A model generated the notes under the pieces. The model was not told where the DNA came from. It saw only the letters and a program-made list of their open reading frames with translations, and did not search any database. The translations under genes were made by a program, and so were the position numbers. Below, piece after piece: positions 47,348 through 56,492 of a DNA stretch of 64,000 nt. The number at the start of each line of letters is the position of its first letter. The first letter of the stretch is position 1. The DNA comes from Arenimonas sp. (GTDB lineage: Bacteria; Pseudomonadota; Alphaproteobacteria; Rhizobiales; Rhizobiaceae). The stretch lies in contig JAIBEK010000020.1 of the NCBI GenBank assembly GCA_019459145.1, forward strand, positions 186,001 to 250,000, read 5' to 3'.

Positions 47348-48595
47348 TCAGGCCTTGGGTGCGCGGTGGGTGATGGTGATGAAGTCCGTGCCGGGGCCGG
47401 TTTCCTGCCCGGTGCCGGTATCCGAGATGGTCAGCGAGGTCCCTTCGCTCATCAGTGTCTCTATCCGGTGGCGGATGTCGTCGGGGATGGTGATCCGGTC
47501 CAGCGCGGCCGCGGCATTGTCGATGGTGGCGTCGCCGGACGGCTTTGTGATGCCGAGCCGCTTGGCCGTCGTCTTCGAAATGTAATTGTCGAGCGTCACG
47601 GCGCGCCAAGCGGCCTTGCCGCCGTAGCGGTCGACATCGACCGCCTCGATCAGGTGCGTGCCGAGGGCAATATGCGGGTCTTTGATGGTGACCGGCGCTT
47701 CGAACATCGGCTTAAACTTCTGACGCACCATGATCTGGCCGAGTGGCGGCTGGCCCTTGCCTGCGCTCTGGTAGAGAGCGTCCAGAAATTCGGCGGTGAT
47801 CAGTTCGCCACGGGTGTCGAGACCTTTCCAGCGCTTGAAGCCGTTGACGGCCGAGATGGTCAGCTTGCCGATATGTCCGTCCGGAACGCCGGCGTCGAAA
47901 CCGAGTTCGCCGAGCAGCGCTTGCGCGTCGAGCAATGTCTCGCGCTGGCCGCGCCGTGTGATGAGAATTCGAAGCGGCGGCTGGTCCTCGAGCACCACCT
48001 TGGCGGTGACACCCGCCTTGGGCAGCACATCGGCCATCGCCACCTCGACCGGCTTCAGCGAGGCGTCGATCGTGGCGGGGCGCAATTGTGCGTCCGACAG
48101 CAACTGGCCCTCGGGCGAGGGGAGGCGCGGTGCAAAAAGCGCCGCATGCTCGAGCCAGACGGGCGTGACCGGCTGGTCGGTGATGATGACATGCGCGCCG
48201 CGCTCGGTCATCGCGAACAGGTCCTTGGCGAAGGCGCGCGGCAGGCGGATGCAGCCGTGCGAGGCTGGATAGCTGGGCACGCTGCTCGATTCGTGCAGCG
48301 CCACGCCCGACCAGGTGATGCGCTGCATCCACGGCATCGGCGCGTTCGAATAGAGATTGGATTCGTGGTACTTGCGCTTTTCCAGGATCGAGAAAATGCC
48401 GGACGGCGTGGTATGGCCGGGCTTGCCGGTCGATACCCTGGAGGTTGCGATTACCCGATCGCCGTCATAGACCGTCAGCGATTGCTCGGCCTTCGACACG
48501 AAGATTTGCAGCGCGTCTCCACCGCCGGCCAGGGCCGGCGTGGCGAGAATGGTCGCGGACAGGAGGCTGAGTGAGGCAGCCAGTGACTTGAGCAT
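47348..48595 (-). CDS. L,D-transpeptidase (YkuD family) with peptidoglycan-binding domain
   Basis: From the ATG at 48595 the protein is 415 residues; the signal peptide is MLKSLAASLSLLSATILATP with cleavage after ALA. The YkuD domain follows (QIFVSKAEQSLTVYDGDRVI) and contains the catalytic PASHGCIRLP with C115 and its histidine. Residues ~215-270 (LLDAQALLGELGFDAGVPDG) look like a peptidoglycan-binding repeat. It should form 3-3 cross-links or attach proteins to peptidoglycan in the periplasm; rhizobia rely heavily on such links. It is convergent with dnaE (12 bases apart). Confidence 0.9.
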   Translation of the reverse strand: MLKSLAASLSLLSATILATPALAGGGDALQIFVSKAEQSLTVYDGDRVIATSRVSTGKPGHTTPSGIFSILEKRKYHESNLYSNAPMPWMQRITWSGVALHESSSVPSYPASHGCIRLPRAFAKDLFAMTERGAHVIITDQPVTPVWLEHAALFAPRLPSPEGQLLSDAQLRPATIDASLKPVEVAMADVLPKAGVTAKVVLEDQPPLRILITRRGQRETLLDAQALLGELGFDAGVPDGHIGKLTISAVNGFKRWKGLDTRGELITAEFLDALYQSAGKGQPPLGQIMVRQKFKPMFEAPVTIKDPHIALGTHLIEAVDVDRYGGKAAWRAVTLDNYISKTTAKRLGITKPSGDATIDNAAAALDRITIPDDIRHRIETLMSEGTSLTISDTGTGQETGPGTDFITITHRAPKA

Positions 48596-48763
48596 GATAC
48601 GGGACCCCCTACGCAATACGGATTTCCCCAGACTATAATTGCAAAATTAAGGAAAGTTTGAAGAGAAATCGATCTTCACGAACTCGTGTAGATCATGTGC
48701 ACTTGATATCTTGCCCGGACCATTCACCCTTTTTTAAAGGGTGCTTTCCTCGGCAAGTATATT

Positions 48764-50062
48764 TCACCGATCGCCTGTCTTGTCCTTCGTCGGAAACGTA
48801 TAGCCGGTCTGTACGCTTGCCTTGCCGAACTTGTCGCGCAGTTTATCCATGGCTGCCTCGGCGGCGGCGCGGCGCCGCGCCTGTTCGTCCACCAGATCCG
48901 GCGGATCGGCGAGGGCTTGCCCCTGCAGGTCCGACACGCCGATGCCGATCAGGCGAAAGCGCGTGCCGTCGGCTTCCTTTTCCAGAAGCGTCAGTCCGGT
49001 GCGGAAGATCCGGTCGGCCAGTTGGGTCGGGTCGTCGAGGCGGCGATTGCGCGTGCGTCCCTTGAAGTCGGCGGTCTTGAGTTTCAGGACGACGGTCTGA
49101 CCGGCGGTGCCGCTCTTCTTCAAACGCCAGGCGACCTTTTCCGACAGCGCCCGCAGGTGCGTGACCAGGTCCTCGAAATGCCAGATGTCATCGAAAAAGG
49201 TGGTTTCGGCCGAAACGCTCTTGGCGGCGTCATTGAGATGGACGTCGCGGTCGTCGATGCCGCGCGACAGACGAAACAGCCGCTGCCCCATGCTGCCGTA
49301 ACGGCGCATCAGGTCGCCTTCCTCCATCGTCTGCAACTGGCCGACCGAGCGGATGCCGTCGCGCTCCAGCGTCGCGGCAAAGGCCTTGCCGACGCCCCAG
49401 ATCGTCGTGACCGGGCGCGGCGCGAGGAAGGACAGCGCCTCGGCCTCGCCGATGACCGAGAAGCCGCGTGGCTTTTGCAGGTCGGAAGCCACCTTGGCTA
49501 AAAACTTGCAATAGGAAAGGCCGACCGAGACCGTGATGCCGATCTCTTTTTCCACCCGCCGGGCAAAGCGCGCCAGGACCCGCGCCGGCGGGTCGTGATG
49601 CAAACGCTCGGTTCCCTTGAGCTCGAGAAAGGCCTCGTCGATTGACAGCGGCTGAACCAGCGGTGTCAGCTCCTCCATCATGGCTCGGACCTGGCGGCCG
49701 ACGCGGGCGTATTTTTCCATGTCCGGCCTGATCACCACGGCTTGCGGACAGGCCTCCAGCGCCTTGAACATGGGCATGGCGGAGCGTACTCCGTGGATGC
49801 GGGCGATATAGCAGGCGGTCGAGACAACGCCGCGCTTTCCCCCACCGATGATCACCGGCTTGTCGATGAGCTCGGGATTGTCACGCTTCTCGACCGAGGC
49901 ATAGAAGGCGTCGCAATCGATATGGGCGAGCGTCAGCCGGTAGAGTTCCGGATGGTAGACGAGGCGGGGACTGCCACAGGCGCGGCAACGCTTTGCTCCC
50001 TCCGCCTGACCCGTCAGGCAGTCGCGGCAAAAACCCGGATACTGGATCGCGTCATCGGTCAT
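48764..50062 (-). CDS. dinB: DNA polymerase IV (Y-family) with N-terminal zinc ribbon
   Basis: The 432-residue translesion polymerase has [14 protein letters not shown] and [15 protein letters not shown], which hold the three catalytic acidic residues, and a little-finger domain near [10 protein letters not shown]. Before the polymerase core is a short C4 zinc ribbon with C12, C15, C26 and C29. The ATG at 50062 is used; the frame continues open to 50569, where it is an antisense shadow of the neighbour. No strong ribosome site is seen. No clear clamp-binding QLxLF motif ends the protein. It lies in a minus-strand group with the HAD and DUF3572 genes. Confidence 0.93.
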   Translation of the reverse strand: MTDDAIQYPGFCRDCLTGQAEGAKRCRACGSPRLVYHPELYRLTLAHIDCDAFYASVEKRDNPELIDKPVIIGGGKRGVVSTACYIARIHGVRSAMPMFKALEACPQAVVIRPDMEKYARVGRQVRAMMEELTPLVQPLSIDEAFLELKGTERLHHDPPARVLARFARRVEKEIGITVSVGLSYCKFLAKVASDLQKPRGFSVIGEAEALSFLAPRPVTTIWGVGKAFAATLERDGIRSVGQLQTMEEGDLMRRYGSMGQRLFRLSRGIDDRDVHLNDAAKSVSAETTFFDDIWHFEDLVTHLRALSEKVAWRLKKSGTAGQTVVLKLKTADFKGRTRNRRLDDPTQLADRIFRTGLTLLEKEADGTRFRLIGIGVSDLQGQALADPPDLVDEQARRRAAAEAAMDKLRDKFGKASVQTGYTFPTKDKTGDR

Positions 50063-50172
50063 GGCAGGAACAAAGGTTGAACAACGGCAGGATAGGGACT
50101 TGCATCGCGCGCCGCAAGACCAGGCCGATGGATGGTTTCTGCCGGCCGGATCGATCCGCCGGTGCGGCGCCG

Positions 50173-50808
50173 TCAGGTCGCCAGGTGGGCGCAGATGAGT
50201 TGCTCGGCTTCCGTCCAATCGAGCGCCCGGCGCACGGCCGCACCGGCCGGCGGCGCCAGGGCGTGGATGTCGACCGGCGGCGGCAGATGGACGAGCAGGC
50301 AGTCGGGAACATGGTCGCCGACCGAATGAAGATTGTGCACCATGTCGTCGACGAAGGCGACCGGGAGAGGGCGTCCGGCGTGCAACCGATGAACCACCGG
50401 ACCTTTGGCTTCTTCCGCCGCGATCAACGGATAGTCGAGGGCGAAAAGATCGAGCAGGCGCCTGCGGGCCGGCGCATGGCGTGCCGGCATCGCCGTCAGG
50501 AAGACCAGGTCGGCGCGCGCGGCGAGGCGTGCCAGCGTGTCCACGACCCCGAGGAACGGCGTCTGCCACGCCTCCTGGGCGGCGAAGAACGCTTCGATCA
50601 ACTCGCTGACGGCGCCGTCTTCGAGCGGTGTTTCATCCAGGGCGCATACGATATTGCCGTGCAGCCGGAACGAACGGGGCAGGAGCCGATGGCCTCGGCT
50701 TTGAAGAAATGCCCGGAAGGGCGTGACGAATTCGAGCACGACGTCATCGACGTCGCACACGACCAGTGGTCTTGCCGTCAACCGGACCGCGTCGAGCCCG
50801 ATCACCAT
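50173..50808 (-). CDS. HAD-superfamily hydrolase-like protein
   Basis: The 211-residue protein begins with a HAD motif I variant, [12 protein letters not shown], supplying the nucleophile and general acid aspartates. [15 protein letters not shown] is a motif II region, and [16 protein letters not shown] is the metal-binding motif IV. A small phosphatase-type activity is likely; the substrate is unknown. Its ATG directly follows the DUF3572 stop (TGAATG), so the two are translated together. dinB follows after 110 bases. Confidence 0.8.
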   Translation of the reverse strand: MVIGLDAVRLTARPLVVCDVDDVVLEFVTPFRAFLQSRGHRLLPRSFRLHGNIVCALDETPLEDGAVSELIEAFFAAQEAWQTPFLGVVDTLARLAARADLVFLTAMPARHAPARRRLLDLFALDYPLIAAEEAKGPVVHRLHAGRPLPVAFVDDMVHNLHSVGDHVPDCLLVHLPPPVDIHALAPPAGAAVRRALDWTEAEQLICAHLAT

Positions 50809-51102
50809 TCAGCATTCTCCCGAATCGAGCGTCGGGCCGGTATAGTGCTGCGAGGCCCGGACCACGGCTTCCGGCGCGATGCCCGTTGCCGTGCTGAAGG
50901 CCATCAGCGTAGGCTCATGCGCCATCAGGAAATCCAGCATGCCGGCCATGAAGGCCGGGTCGCCGACCGACTGCCGCAACTGGTCGGGACGCGTGCCCGA
51001 CAGCGCCAGAAAGCGCCCCAGCATGTCTGGTTCCCCCGCCAGCCAGCCGAGCACGGCAATGGCGGTTTCCTCGGCTTCGGCGGATATGCTGCTGTTCTTC
51101 AT
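50809..51102 (-). CDS. DUF3572 family protein
   Basis: This 97-residue, mostly helical protein matches DUF3572 of alphaproteobacteria: ETAIAVLGWLAGEPDMLGRF and GDPAFMAGMLDFLMAHEPTL are its core. No signal or membrane segment is present. The family is often encoded just upstream of divK, divergently, as here. Function is unknown. The 133 bases to divK probably hold both promoters. Confidence 0.85.
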   Translation of the reverse strand: MKNSSISAEAEETAIAVLGWLAGEPDMLGRFLALSGTRPDQLRQSVGDPAFMAGMLDFLMAHEPTLMAFSTATGIAPEAVVRASQHYTGPTLDSGEC

Positions 51103-51235
51103 CGGCCTTTTTGTCTTCTCTGACAGAGTTACCTATTTCTCAACCAAATGACCTTAGCATGGGATCGCACCAGAAGTGCAGACTGCCGCGCCGTAAAGAT
51201 GAGCGGACGCCAGGCGGGATCAAGGGACGGGGTTT

Positions 51236-51607
51236 ATGCCGAAGAAGGTAATGATTGTCGAAGACAACGAGCTCAACATGAAGCTCTTCCGCGATCTTAT
51301 CGAAGCTTCGGGCTATGAGACGATCCAGACCCGCAACGGCCTAGAAGCGCTCGATCTGGCCCGCCAGCACCGTCCCGACCTGATTCTGATGGATATTCAA
51401 TTGCCGGAGGTCTCGGGCCTCGACGTCACGCGATGGCTGAAGGAAGATCCGGAGCTGCACGTGATTCCCGTGATCGCTGTCACGGCCTTTGCGATGAAGG
51501 GCGACGAGGAGCGCATCCGCCAGGGTGGTTGCGAGGCCTATGTCTCGAAACCGATTTCGGTGCCGAAGTTCATCGAGACGATCAAGACCTATCTGGGCGA
51601 CGCGTGA
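51236..51607 (+). CDS. divK: single-domain response regulator DivK
   Basis: The 123-residue receiver-only protein is nearly identical to the family standard. It has the acidic pocket (E9, D10), the phosphorylated D53 in [10 protein letters not shown], and the switch lysine in YVSKPISV. DivK is a cell-cycle regulator in alphaproteobacteria; its phosphorylation by DivJ and dephosphorylation by PleC control asymmetric division through CckA. pleD follows 13 bases later, the classical operon. The start has GGGACGGGGT just upstream. Confidence 0.97.
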   Translation: MPKKVMIVEDNELNMKLFRDLIEASGYETIQTRNGLEALDLARQHRPDLILMDIQLPEVSGLDVTRWLKEDPELHVIPVIAVTAFAMKGDEERIRQGGCEAYVSKPISVPKFIETIKTYLGDA

Positions 51608-51620
51608 GGGAACGGGGCCG

Positions 51621-52994
51621 ATGACCGCGAGAATTCTTGTCGTCGACGACATCCCGGCCAATGTGAAACTGCTCGAGGCGCGGCTGATCGCCGAGTATTT
51701 CGATGTGCTGACCGCTGATAACGGCCGAGACGCTCTGGACATCTGCGACCGCACGCAGGTCGATGTGATCCTGCTCGACATCATGATGCCGGACATGGAC
51801 GGTTTTGAAGTGTGCGAACGGCTGAAGGCAAATCCGCGCACGGCCCATATCCCGGTGGTGATGGTCACGGCGCTCGATCAGCCGTCCGATCGCGTGCGTG
51901 GGTTGAAGGCCGGCGCCGACGACTTCCTCACCAAGCCGGTCAACGACCTGCAATTGATCTCCCGGGTGAAGAGCCTGGTGCGCCTGAAGACGTTGAGCGA
52001 CGAGTTGCGCATCCGTGCCGATACGGCGCAATCCATCGGCATCGACGATCCGCTTCGTCTCAACGACGGCAGGCTCGAAGAGGCCGCCCAGGTGCTGCTG
52101 GTCGACAGCCGCGGCAGCTCGCAGGAACGCATCGTCAGGACGCTGAAGCCGATCGCCTTGGTAACCGCGATGTCCGATCCGCAGGCGGCGGTGTTCGACG
52201 CGGCTGAAAACGCCTATGATCTGGTGATCGTCAACGGCAATCTGGATGACTATGATCCGCTTAGGCTCTGCTCGCAACTGCGCTCGCTGGAGCGGACGCG
52301 GATCATCCCGATCCTGCTGATTACCGAACTCGGCGACGAACAGATGATCGTGCGCGCCCTCGATCTCGGGGTGAACGACTACATCGTGCGCCCACTCGAT
52401 CCGAACGAGCTGGTGGCCCGCACGCTGACCCAGATCCGGCGCAAGCGCTTCAATGACCGTCTGCGCCACAGTGTGACGCAGACGATCGAGCTCGCGGTGA
52501 CAGACGGCCTGACCGGGCTGCACAATCGCCGCTATCTCGACAGCCATCTGAAGATGCTGTTCACCCGCGCTCAGGCGCGTGGCAAGCCGCTCTCGGTCTG
52601 CATCACCGACATCGACCGCTTCAAGCAGGTCAATGATACCTATGGCCATGACGCCGGCGACGAGGTGCTGAAGGAGTTCGCCATGCGGATCCGTTCGACC
52701 GTGCGTGGCGCCGACCTGGCGTGCCGCTACGGAGGCGAGGAGTTCGTCGTGGTGATGCCGGACACGCCACCCGACGTGGCGGCCCATGTCGCCGAGCGCC
52801 TGCGGGCCATCATCGAGTCCAAACCCTTCGTGTTGAAAGGGACCGGCATCTCGCTGGAGATCACGGCGTCCATGGGCATTGCGACGGCCAGCCGGGGTGT
52901 CGATACGCCGGAGCAGTTGCTGAAACAGGCCGACCTGGCGCTTTATCAGGCGAAACGGGACGGCCGTAACCGGGTTGTCGCCGCCGCGGCTTGA
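51621..52994 (+). CDS. pleD: response regulator / diguanylate cyclase PleD
   Basis: The 457-residue protein has two receiver domains, the first with phosphorylatable D53 (VILLDIMMPDMDG), the second degenerate, and a GGDEF domain with GGEEF at residues 371-375. The inhibitory site RGAD at residues 362-365 is intact, so product feedback by cyclic-di-GMP is expected. In Caulobacter PleD drives the swarmer-to-stalked transition; in rhizobia it shapes motility and attachment. It is co-transcribed with divK. Confidence 0.97.
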   Translation: MTARILVVDDIPANVKLLEARLIAEYFDVLTADNGRDALDICDRTQVDVILLDIMMPDMDGFEVCERLKANPRTAHIPVVMVTALDQPSDRVRGLKAGADDFLTKPVNDLQLISRVKSLVRLKTLSDELRIRADTAQSIGIDDPLRLNDGRLEEAAQVLLVDSRGSSQERIVRTLKPIALVTAMSDPQAAVFDAAENAYDLVIVNGNLDDYDPLRLCSQLRSLERTRIIPILLITELGDEQMIVRALDLGVNDYIVRPLDPNELVARTLTQIRRKRFNDRLRHSVTQTIELAVTDGLTGLHNRRYLDSHLKMLFTRAQARGKPLSVCITDIDRFKQVNDTYGHDAGDEVLKEFAMRIRSTVRGADLACRYGGEEFVVVMPDTPPDVAAHVAERLRAIIESKPFVLKGTGISLEITASMGIATASRGVDTPEQLLKQADLALYQAKRDGRNRVVAAAA

Positions 52995-53539
52995 TGCGCG
53001 GTGTAGCGAAACGACGCCCACCGAACGTCTGATGGCGTCGAACTGATAATTCTTTTTCTGTCAAGTTGCCGGATTGGGGGATTGCGCGAAAATCCCCTGT
53101 GCATGACAATAGCCAAAATCACGGGATCGAGCGTCGTGCGTTGCAAGCCGCTCCGAATGTATTCAGGGCATTCTCGGCAGATTTCCTTTTGTATTTTTAG
53201 TGTTGTTGCGCACTATTTTGAGTGAGCGTCAGTAATTCATCCTTATAGTTTTTGTATCAGGCGATGATGTGCGCGTGGTATTTTTAGTTGTACTCATATA
53301 TATTAGAATTAGATTATATGCCGCAAGTTCCAAACCCTGGAAATGACGATCTATCTTGCGCCCTGCGGTCAAACTTACTTTAGTATTCCGCAAATGTTGC
53401 AAAGTAAAATTTCCGTGAAAAGATTGTAGACCAGCAACCTAAACTGTACCGGCCTCTCTGATTTTAACCATAGCTGAAAGCAATGTGTGGAAGAGTTAAG
53501 AAACTATTGATTTTCTTCTCAAGTTGAGCGAAGTTGAGA

Positions 53540-53736
53540 TCAACAGAAAGAACGCCTCGCAAAAGAGGCCAATCGATGCCCCATGATGCTCAGGTCCGCC
53601 GCATCTCCTGGGTCGTGGGGTCGGTCGGTTGGTACGCAAGTAATAAACGGTTCCTCGTGCCGTATTTGCGTACCGACCGACCCCCGTTCATGTAGCAAGG
53701 CACCGCAGCCGTCGAGGCGCGGTGCCTTTTGCTTTT
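53540..53736 (+). ncRNA. structured small RNA candidate
   Basis: Three successive hairpins end in an intrinsic terminator. The first is GCCTC/GAGGC at 53554-53569. The second is a long arm, GGGGTCGGTCG plus GTACGCAA pairing with TTGCGTAC plus CGACCGACCCC (53617-53684), with an inner ACGG/CCGT pair. The third is AAGGCACCGC/GCGGTGCCTT followed by a T-rich tail. Upstream, AAGTTGAG occurs twice with a ten-base period (53521-53538). No protein frame accounts for it. The 5' end is estimated. Confidence 0.55.
53697..53736 (+). terminator. intrinsic terminator of the structured RNA
   Basis: AAGGCACCGC and GCGGTGCCTT form a ten-base-pair stem with a twelve-base loop, followed by TTGCTTTT. Confidence 0.8.
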
Positions 53737-53803
53737 CTGCGCCACTTGCCGAGAGGGCGTCGCTGCGGGACGAACAGCTGCGGCAACCATTCCCGCCATC
53801 GGA

Positions 53804-53838
53804 AAACGAAAAAGGCGCGCTGCCGGGGCAACGCGCCT
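53804..53838 (-). terminator. intrinsic terminator after rpmG (minus strand)
   Basis: On the minus strand CAGGCGCGTT and its partner AGCGCGCCT form a GC-rich stem followed by TTTTCGTTTT. It lies 25 bases beyond the rpmG stop and faces the plus-strand terminator, so the two transcription units are insulated. Confidence 0.85.
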
Positions 53839-53862
53839 GATACGCTGGAAACCGATCAAGAA

Positions 53863-54030
53863 TTACTTGATCTTGGTTTCTTTGAATTCGACGTGCTTGC
53901 GAGCGATCGGGTCGTACTTCGTCTTCGTCATCTTGTCCGTCATCGTACGGCTGTTCTTGGTCGTGACGTAGAAGAAACCCGTGTCGGCTGTCGACAGCAG
54001 CTTGATCTTGATTGTTGTAGCCTTGGCCAT
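53863..54030 (-). CDS. rpmG: 50S ribosomal protein L33
   Basis: The 55-residue protein [20 protein letters not shown] continuing to [18 protein letters not shown] is a typical L33 of the cysteine-free type, so it does not need zinc. The ATG at 54030 is the family start; the frame continues upstream to 54081 without conserved residues. It is the last gene of the leftward group after the MFS gene, with its own terminator. Confidence 0.97.
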   Translation of the reverse strand: MAKATTIKIKLLSTADTGFFYVTTKNSRTMTDKMTKTKYDPIARKHVEFKETKIK

Positions 54031-54120
54031 GGTCGTCCTGCCTCTAATAAACGAAGCCGTGGACGACCGAACGAAGCCCACGGCAAATCTGGCGCGAAAC
54101 TACAAATCGCGCCGGAAAAG

Positions 54121-55305
54121 TCAAGTCCGTTTACCTTTGAAAAACAGTCTTGCCACGGAAAGTGCCACGTAGAGGCCGAAAAAGCCGGCAATCGCCCAGG
54201 CAAAGCCGTGGTTTCCGGAAATGTCGATCGCCGCCCCGATCGCCTGCGGGCCGGCGACGGTGCCGACCGCATAGCAGAAGACGAAGGCCGCGTTGGCCGC
54301 CGCAAGGTCCGAACCGGTCAGGCGCGAGCCCAGATGGCTGAGGCCGACCGTATAGAGGCCGGAGACGCTGCCGCCCCAGAACAGCAGCACGACGGCCATC
54401 AACAGCCAGTTATCCGACAGCAGGGGAAGGGCCAGCGACCCGCAGAGCCCGATGACGGCCATGGCCGACAGCAGAAGGCGGCGATCCTTCAGATGATCCG
54501 ACAGCAAGCCGAGCGGGATCTGGAAGATCATGTTGCCGATTCCCATCACCGTCAGCAGCAATGCGGCCTGCGATTCGCCAAATCCGATCCGCGTCGCGTA
54601 GATCGGGAACAGCGAAAGGCCACCGGCCTCCACGGCGCCGAAGACGAAGACGGCGGCCGTCGCGGTCGGAACCAGGAAGATATAGCGCAGGAAATGGCTG
54701 CTCGGTTTTTCGTCCAGTTGCGGGCTCTCGCCGCGGGCGATGTAGATTGGTACCGCCGCCAGGAGTATCGCGATGCCACCGACGGCAAACGGCAGGATGC
54801 CGTCGCTGCCGATCAGCGAGAAGATCAGGGGGCCGCTGGCGAAGCCAAGCGACAGCACCGTTGCATAGATGCCGAGCACGAGGCCCCGGCGCGAGGGTGG
54901 CGCCGCGGCATTGATCCAGAACTCGGACAGGATGAAAAGCGTCGTCGTGGCGCCATGGAAGACGAGCCGCAGCGGAAACCACATCCAGAACTGGTCGGCA
55001 TAGTAGAAGCCCAGCCCGCTGATGGCCGACAGAGCGACCGCCCAAAGCATGGTGCGTGCCACGCCGACGCTGTGCGCCAGTTTTGTCGTGATCGGGGCGG
55101 CGATCATGGCGGCGATGCCGGCCATGGCGGAATTCAGTCCGATCAGCGTGGACGAAATGCCGCGCTTCTCCAGGATGATGCTGAGCAGCGGCAGGCCGAG
55201 CCCGATCGCGATGCCGACCGCGGAGATCGCCGAGATGGCCGCGATAAGCGAGGGCCAGTGAATATCCTCGCGGTGGCCGTTTGCGCCGTTTCCCGAACTC
55301 GTCAT
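54121..55305 (-). CDS. MFS transporter (YcaD/UPF0226-like)
   Basis: The 394-residue protein has twelve predicted transmembrane helices. Segments such as FWINAAAPPSRRGLVLGIYA and FPIYATRIGFGESQAALLLT are typical of the YcaD-type major facilitator branch. The substrate is unknown. It starts ten bases after the NUDIX stop, so it is likely in the rnr-DUF983-NUDIX-MFS transcript. Confidence 0.85.
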   Translation of the reverse strand: MTSSGNGANGHREDIHWPSLIAAISAISAVGIAIGLGLPLLSIILEKRGISSTLIGLNSAMAGIAAMIAAPITTKLAHSVGVARTMLWAVALSAISGLGFYYADQFWMWFPLRLVFHGATTTLFILSEFWINAAAPPSRRGLVLGIYATVLSLGFASGPLIFSLIGSDGILPFAVGGIAILLAAVPIYIARGESPQLDEKPSSHFLRYIFLVPTATAAVFVFGAVEAGGLSLFPIYATRIGFGESQAALLLTVMGIGNMIFQIPLGLLSDHLKDRRLLLSAMAVIGLCGSLALPLLSDNWLLMAVVLLFWGGSVSGLYTVGLSHLGSRLTGSDLAAANAAFVFCYAVGTVAGPQAIGAAIDISGNHGFAWAIAGFFGLYVALSVARLFFKGKRT

Positions 55306-55315
55306 CGGATGATCC

Positions 55316-56020
55316 TCAGATAACGTCGCGGAAGAATTGGCCGCGGCGGGAATAATAGAAGGGCAGGCTGCCTCCGAAAGGCAGGGAGGGATCGACGGTC
55401 ATCTGCGCCTTCACGTCCTGGAGAATGGTCTTCGTGATGTCCGGCATGTTCAGACCGGAAAGGTCGTGCATGTCAAGCCAGCGAAGGTCGTGCAACTCGG
55501 ACGAATCGGAGATCGCCCGGGGGTCGACTTCGGCCTCGTCGGTGAAGGTGAGAAAGAAGCGGGTGTCGAAGCGCCTGACATTGCCGGGCGGGGTGATGGC
55601 GCGCGCCACATAGCGCAGGCTGCCGAGATCGGCGCACAGGCGCGGGGTGCGGTTGCGCCCGAGCTCGCGCCGACCGATGACCAGCCCGGTCTCCTCGTCG
55701 AGTTCGCGCACGGCGGCGAATGCTAGGCCACGGCCCCGGCTGAGGGCGGTGCCGCTCTCCAGGTCACCTCCGAGCTTCGCCAGCACACGGGGGTCTAGAT
55801 CGCGCAGGATCGCCTGCCGGCTGTCGCTGCGATCCCGCCGTCCGCCGGGGAAGACATAAAGGTTGGGCATGAAGGCGTGGCCGCTGCCCCGCTTGCCGAC
55901 CAGCACGCGCGGGCCGGAGCCCGAGCGATCGATGAGCAGAAGCGATGCCGCGTCGCGCGGCCGCAGTCTCACGGCAGCCTGGGATGCCTTGTCCTGCATC
56001 TCGAAGGGATGCGATGTCAT
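55316..56020 (-). CDS. NUDIX hydrolase
   Basis: The 234-residue protein carries a Nudix box with the helix FAAVRELDEETGLVIG preceded by the glycine-rich FPGGRRDR; the REx2EE-type metal ligands are intact. The longer spacing between FPGG and the helix is seen in the NUDT7/CoA-type branch, so a CoA or other nucleotide-linked substrate is possible, but this is not proven. Its start overlaps the DUF983 stop (ATGA). Confidence 0.88.
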   Translation of the reverse strand: MTSHPFEMQDKASQAAVRLRPRDAASLLLIDRSGSGPRVLVGKRGSGHAFMPNLYVFPGGRRDRSDSRQAILRDLDPRVLAKLGGDLESGTALSRGRGLAFAAVRELDEETGLVIGRRELGRNRTPRLCADLGSLRYVARAITPPGNVRRFDTRFFLTFTDEAEVDPRAISDSSELHDLRWLDMHDLSGLNMPDITKTILQDVKAQMTVDPSLPFGGSLPFYYSRRGQFFRDVI

Positions 56021-56484
56021 GGGTTGGTCTTCGGCCCAAAGTTTTCAGCCTCGTCGGTCTCGCCGCCGAATCCGTGCATGCGCAGCGCCCATTGCAGGCC
56101 GATTACGCCGCCCTTGATCGGCTGGATCGTGACAAGCGCTGTGATGACGCCGAGCGGTGCCCAGATGGCGAGATGGATCCAGTCCGAAGCCGGAAAGATC
56201 AGGTCGGTCATCATGAAGCCGCCGAGCAGAACGTGACCGAGCACCATGATGACCAGATAGGGCGGCAGGTCGTCGGAGCGGTGATGGAAAATCTCCTCGC
56301 CGCAGGCCGCGCAGGTATCGACCGGCTTCAGATAGGCCCGGAAAAGCTTGCCGCTGCCGCAGGCCGGACACTGGTTGAGGAGACCGCGCATGATCGAGCG
56401 CCCGAGCGGACGCTCCGTCACGGCGTCTGCGCCGAAGCGCATGGGTTCGTCCTGCTGGCTGGCTGGCATCTCATTTCCTTCCAT
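56017..56484 (-). CDS. DUF983 family membrane protein with zinc ribbon
   Basis: From the ATG at 56484 the protein is 155 residues (an ATG at 56469 with AAGGA upstream is equally possible). CPACGSGKLF and CAACGEEIF form a zinc ribbon, followed by two transmembrane helices (YLVIMVLGHVLLGGFMMTDL and HLAIWAPLGVITALVTIQP). DUF983 proteins are widespread in alphaproteobacteria with no fixed function. It starts eight bases after the rnr stop. Confidence 0.9.
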   Translation of the reverse strand: MEGNEMPASQQDEPMRFGADAVTERPLGRSIMRGLLNQCPACGSGKLFRAYLKPVDTCAACGEEIFHHRSDDLPPYLVIMVLGHVLLGGFMMTDLIFPASDWIHLAIWAPLGVITALVTIQPIKGGVIGLQWALRMHGFGGETDEAENFGPKTNP

Positions 56485-56492
56485 GGTTTTCC

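Larger units (their letters stand above)
52995..53862. other. AT-rich non-coding region between pleD and rpmG
   Basis: This 868-base gap is the longest in the window. From about 53040 to 53540 it is clearly AT-rich (for example the TATATATTAG area near 53300) compared with the flanking genes. No plausible protein gene was found. A stem GGGGATT/AATCCCC lies at 53077-53097 without a T-run. The right part holds a structured RNA candidate, a plus-strand terminator and the rpmG terminator. Confidence 0.6.

Noticed and set aside
50063..50569. An N-terminal extension of DinB of about 169 residues.
   Set aside because: The extension is arginine- and glycine-rich without domains and overlaps the HAD-like gene in another frame. 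The ATG at 50062 fits the zinc ribbon and the family start.
53617..53684. Reading the long palindrome as a transposon end or CRISPR repeat.
   Set aside because: There is a single copy, no transposase frame and no target-site duplication. A structured RNA with a following terminator fits better.
53722..55323. A 533-codon plus-strand frame across rpmG and the MFS gene.
   Set aside because: It is antisense to two well-supported genes, including L33, and is rich in Arg, Gln, Asp and Gly.
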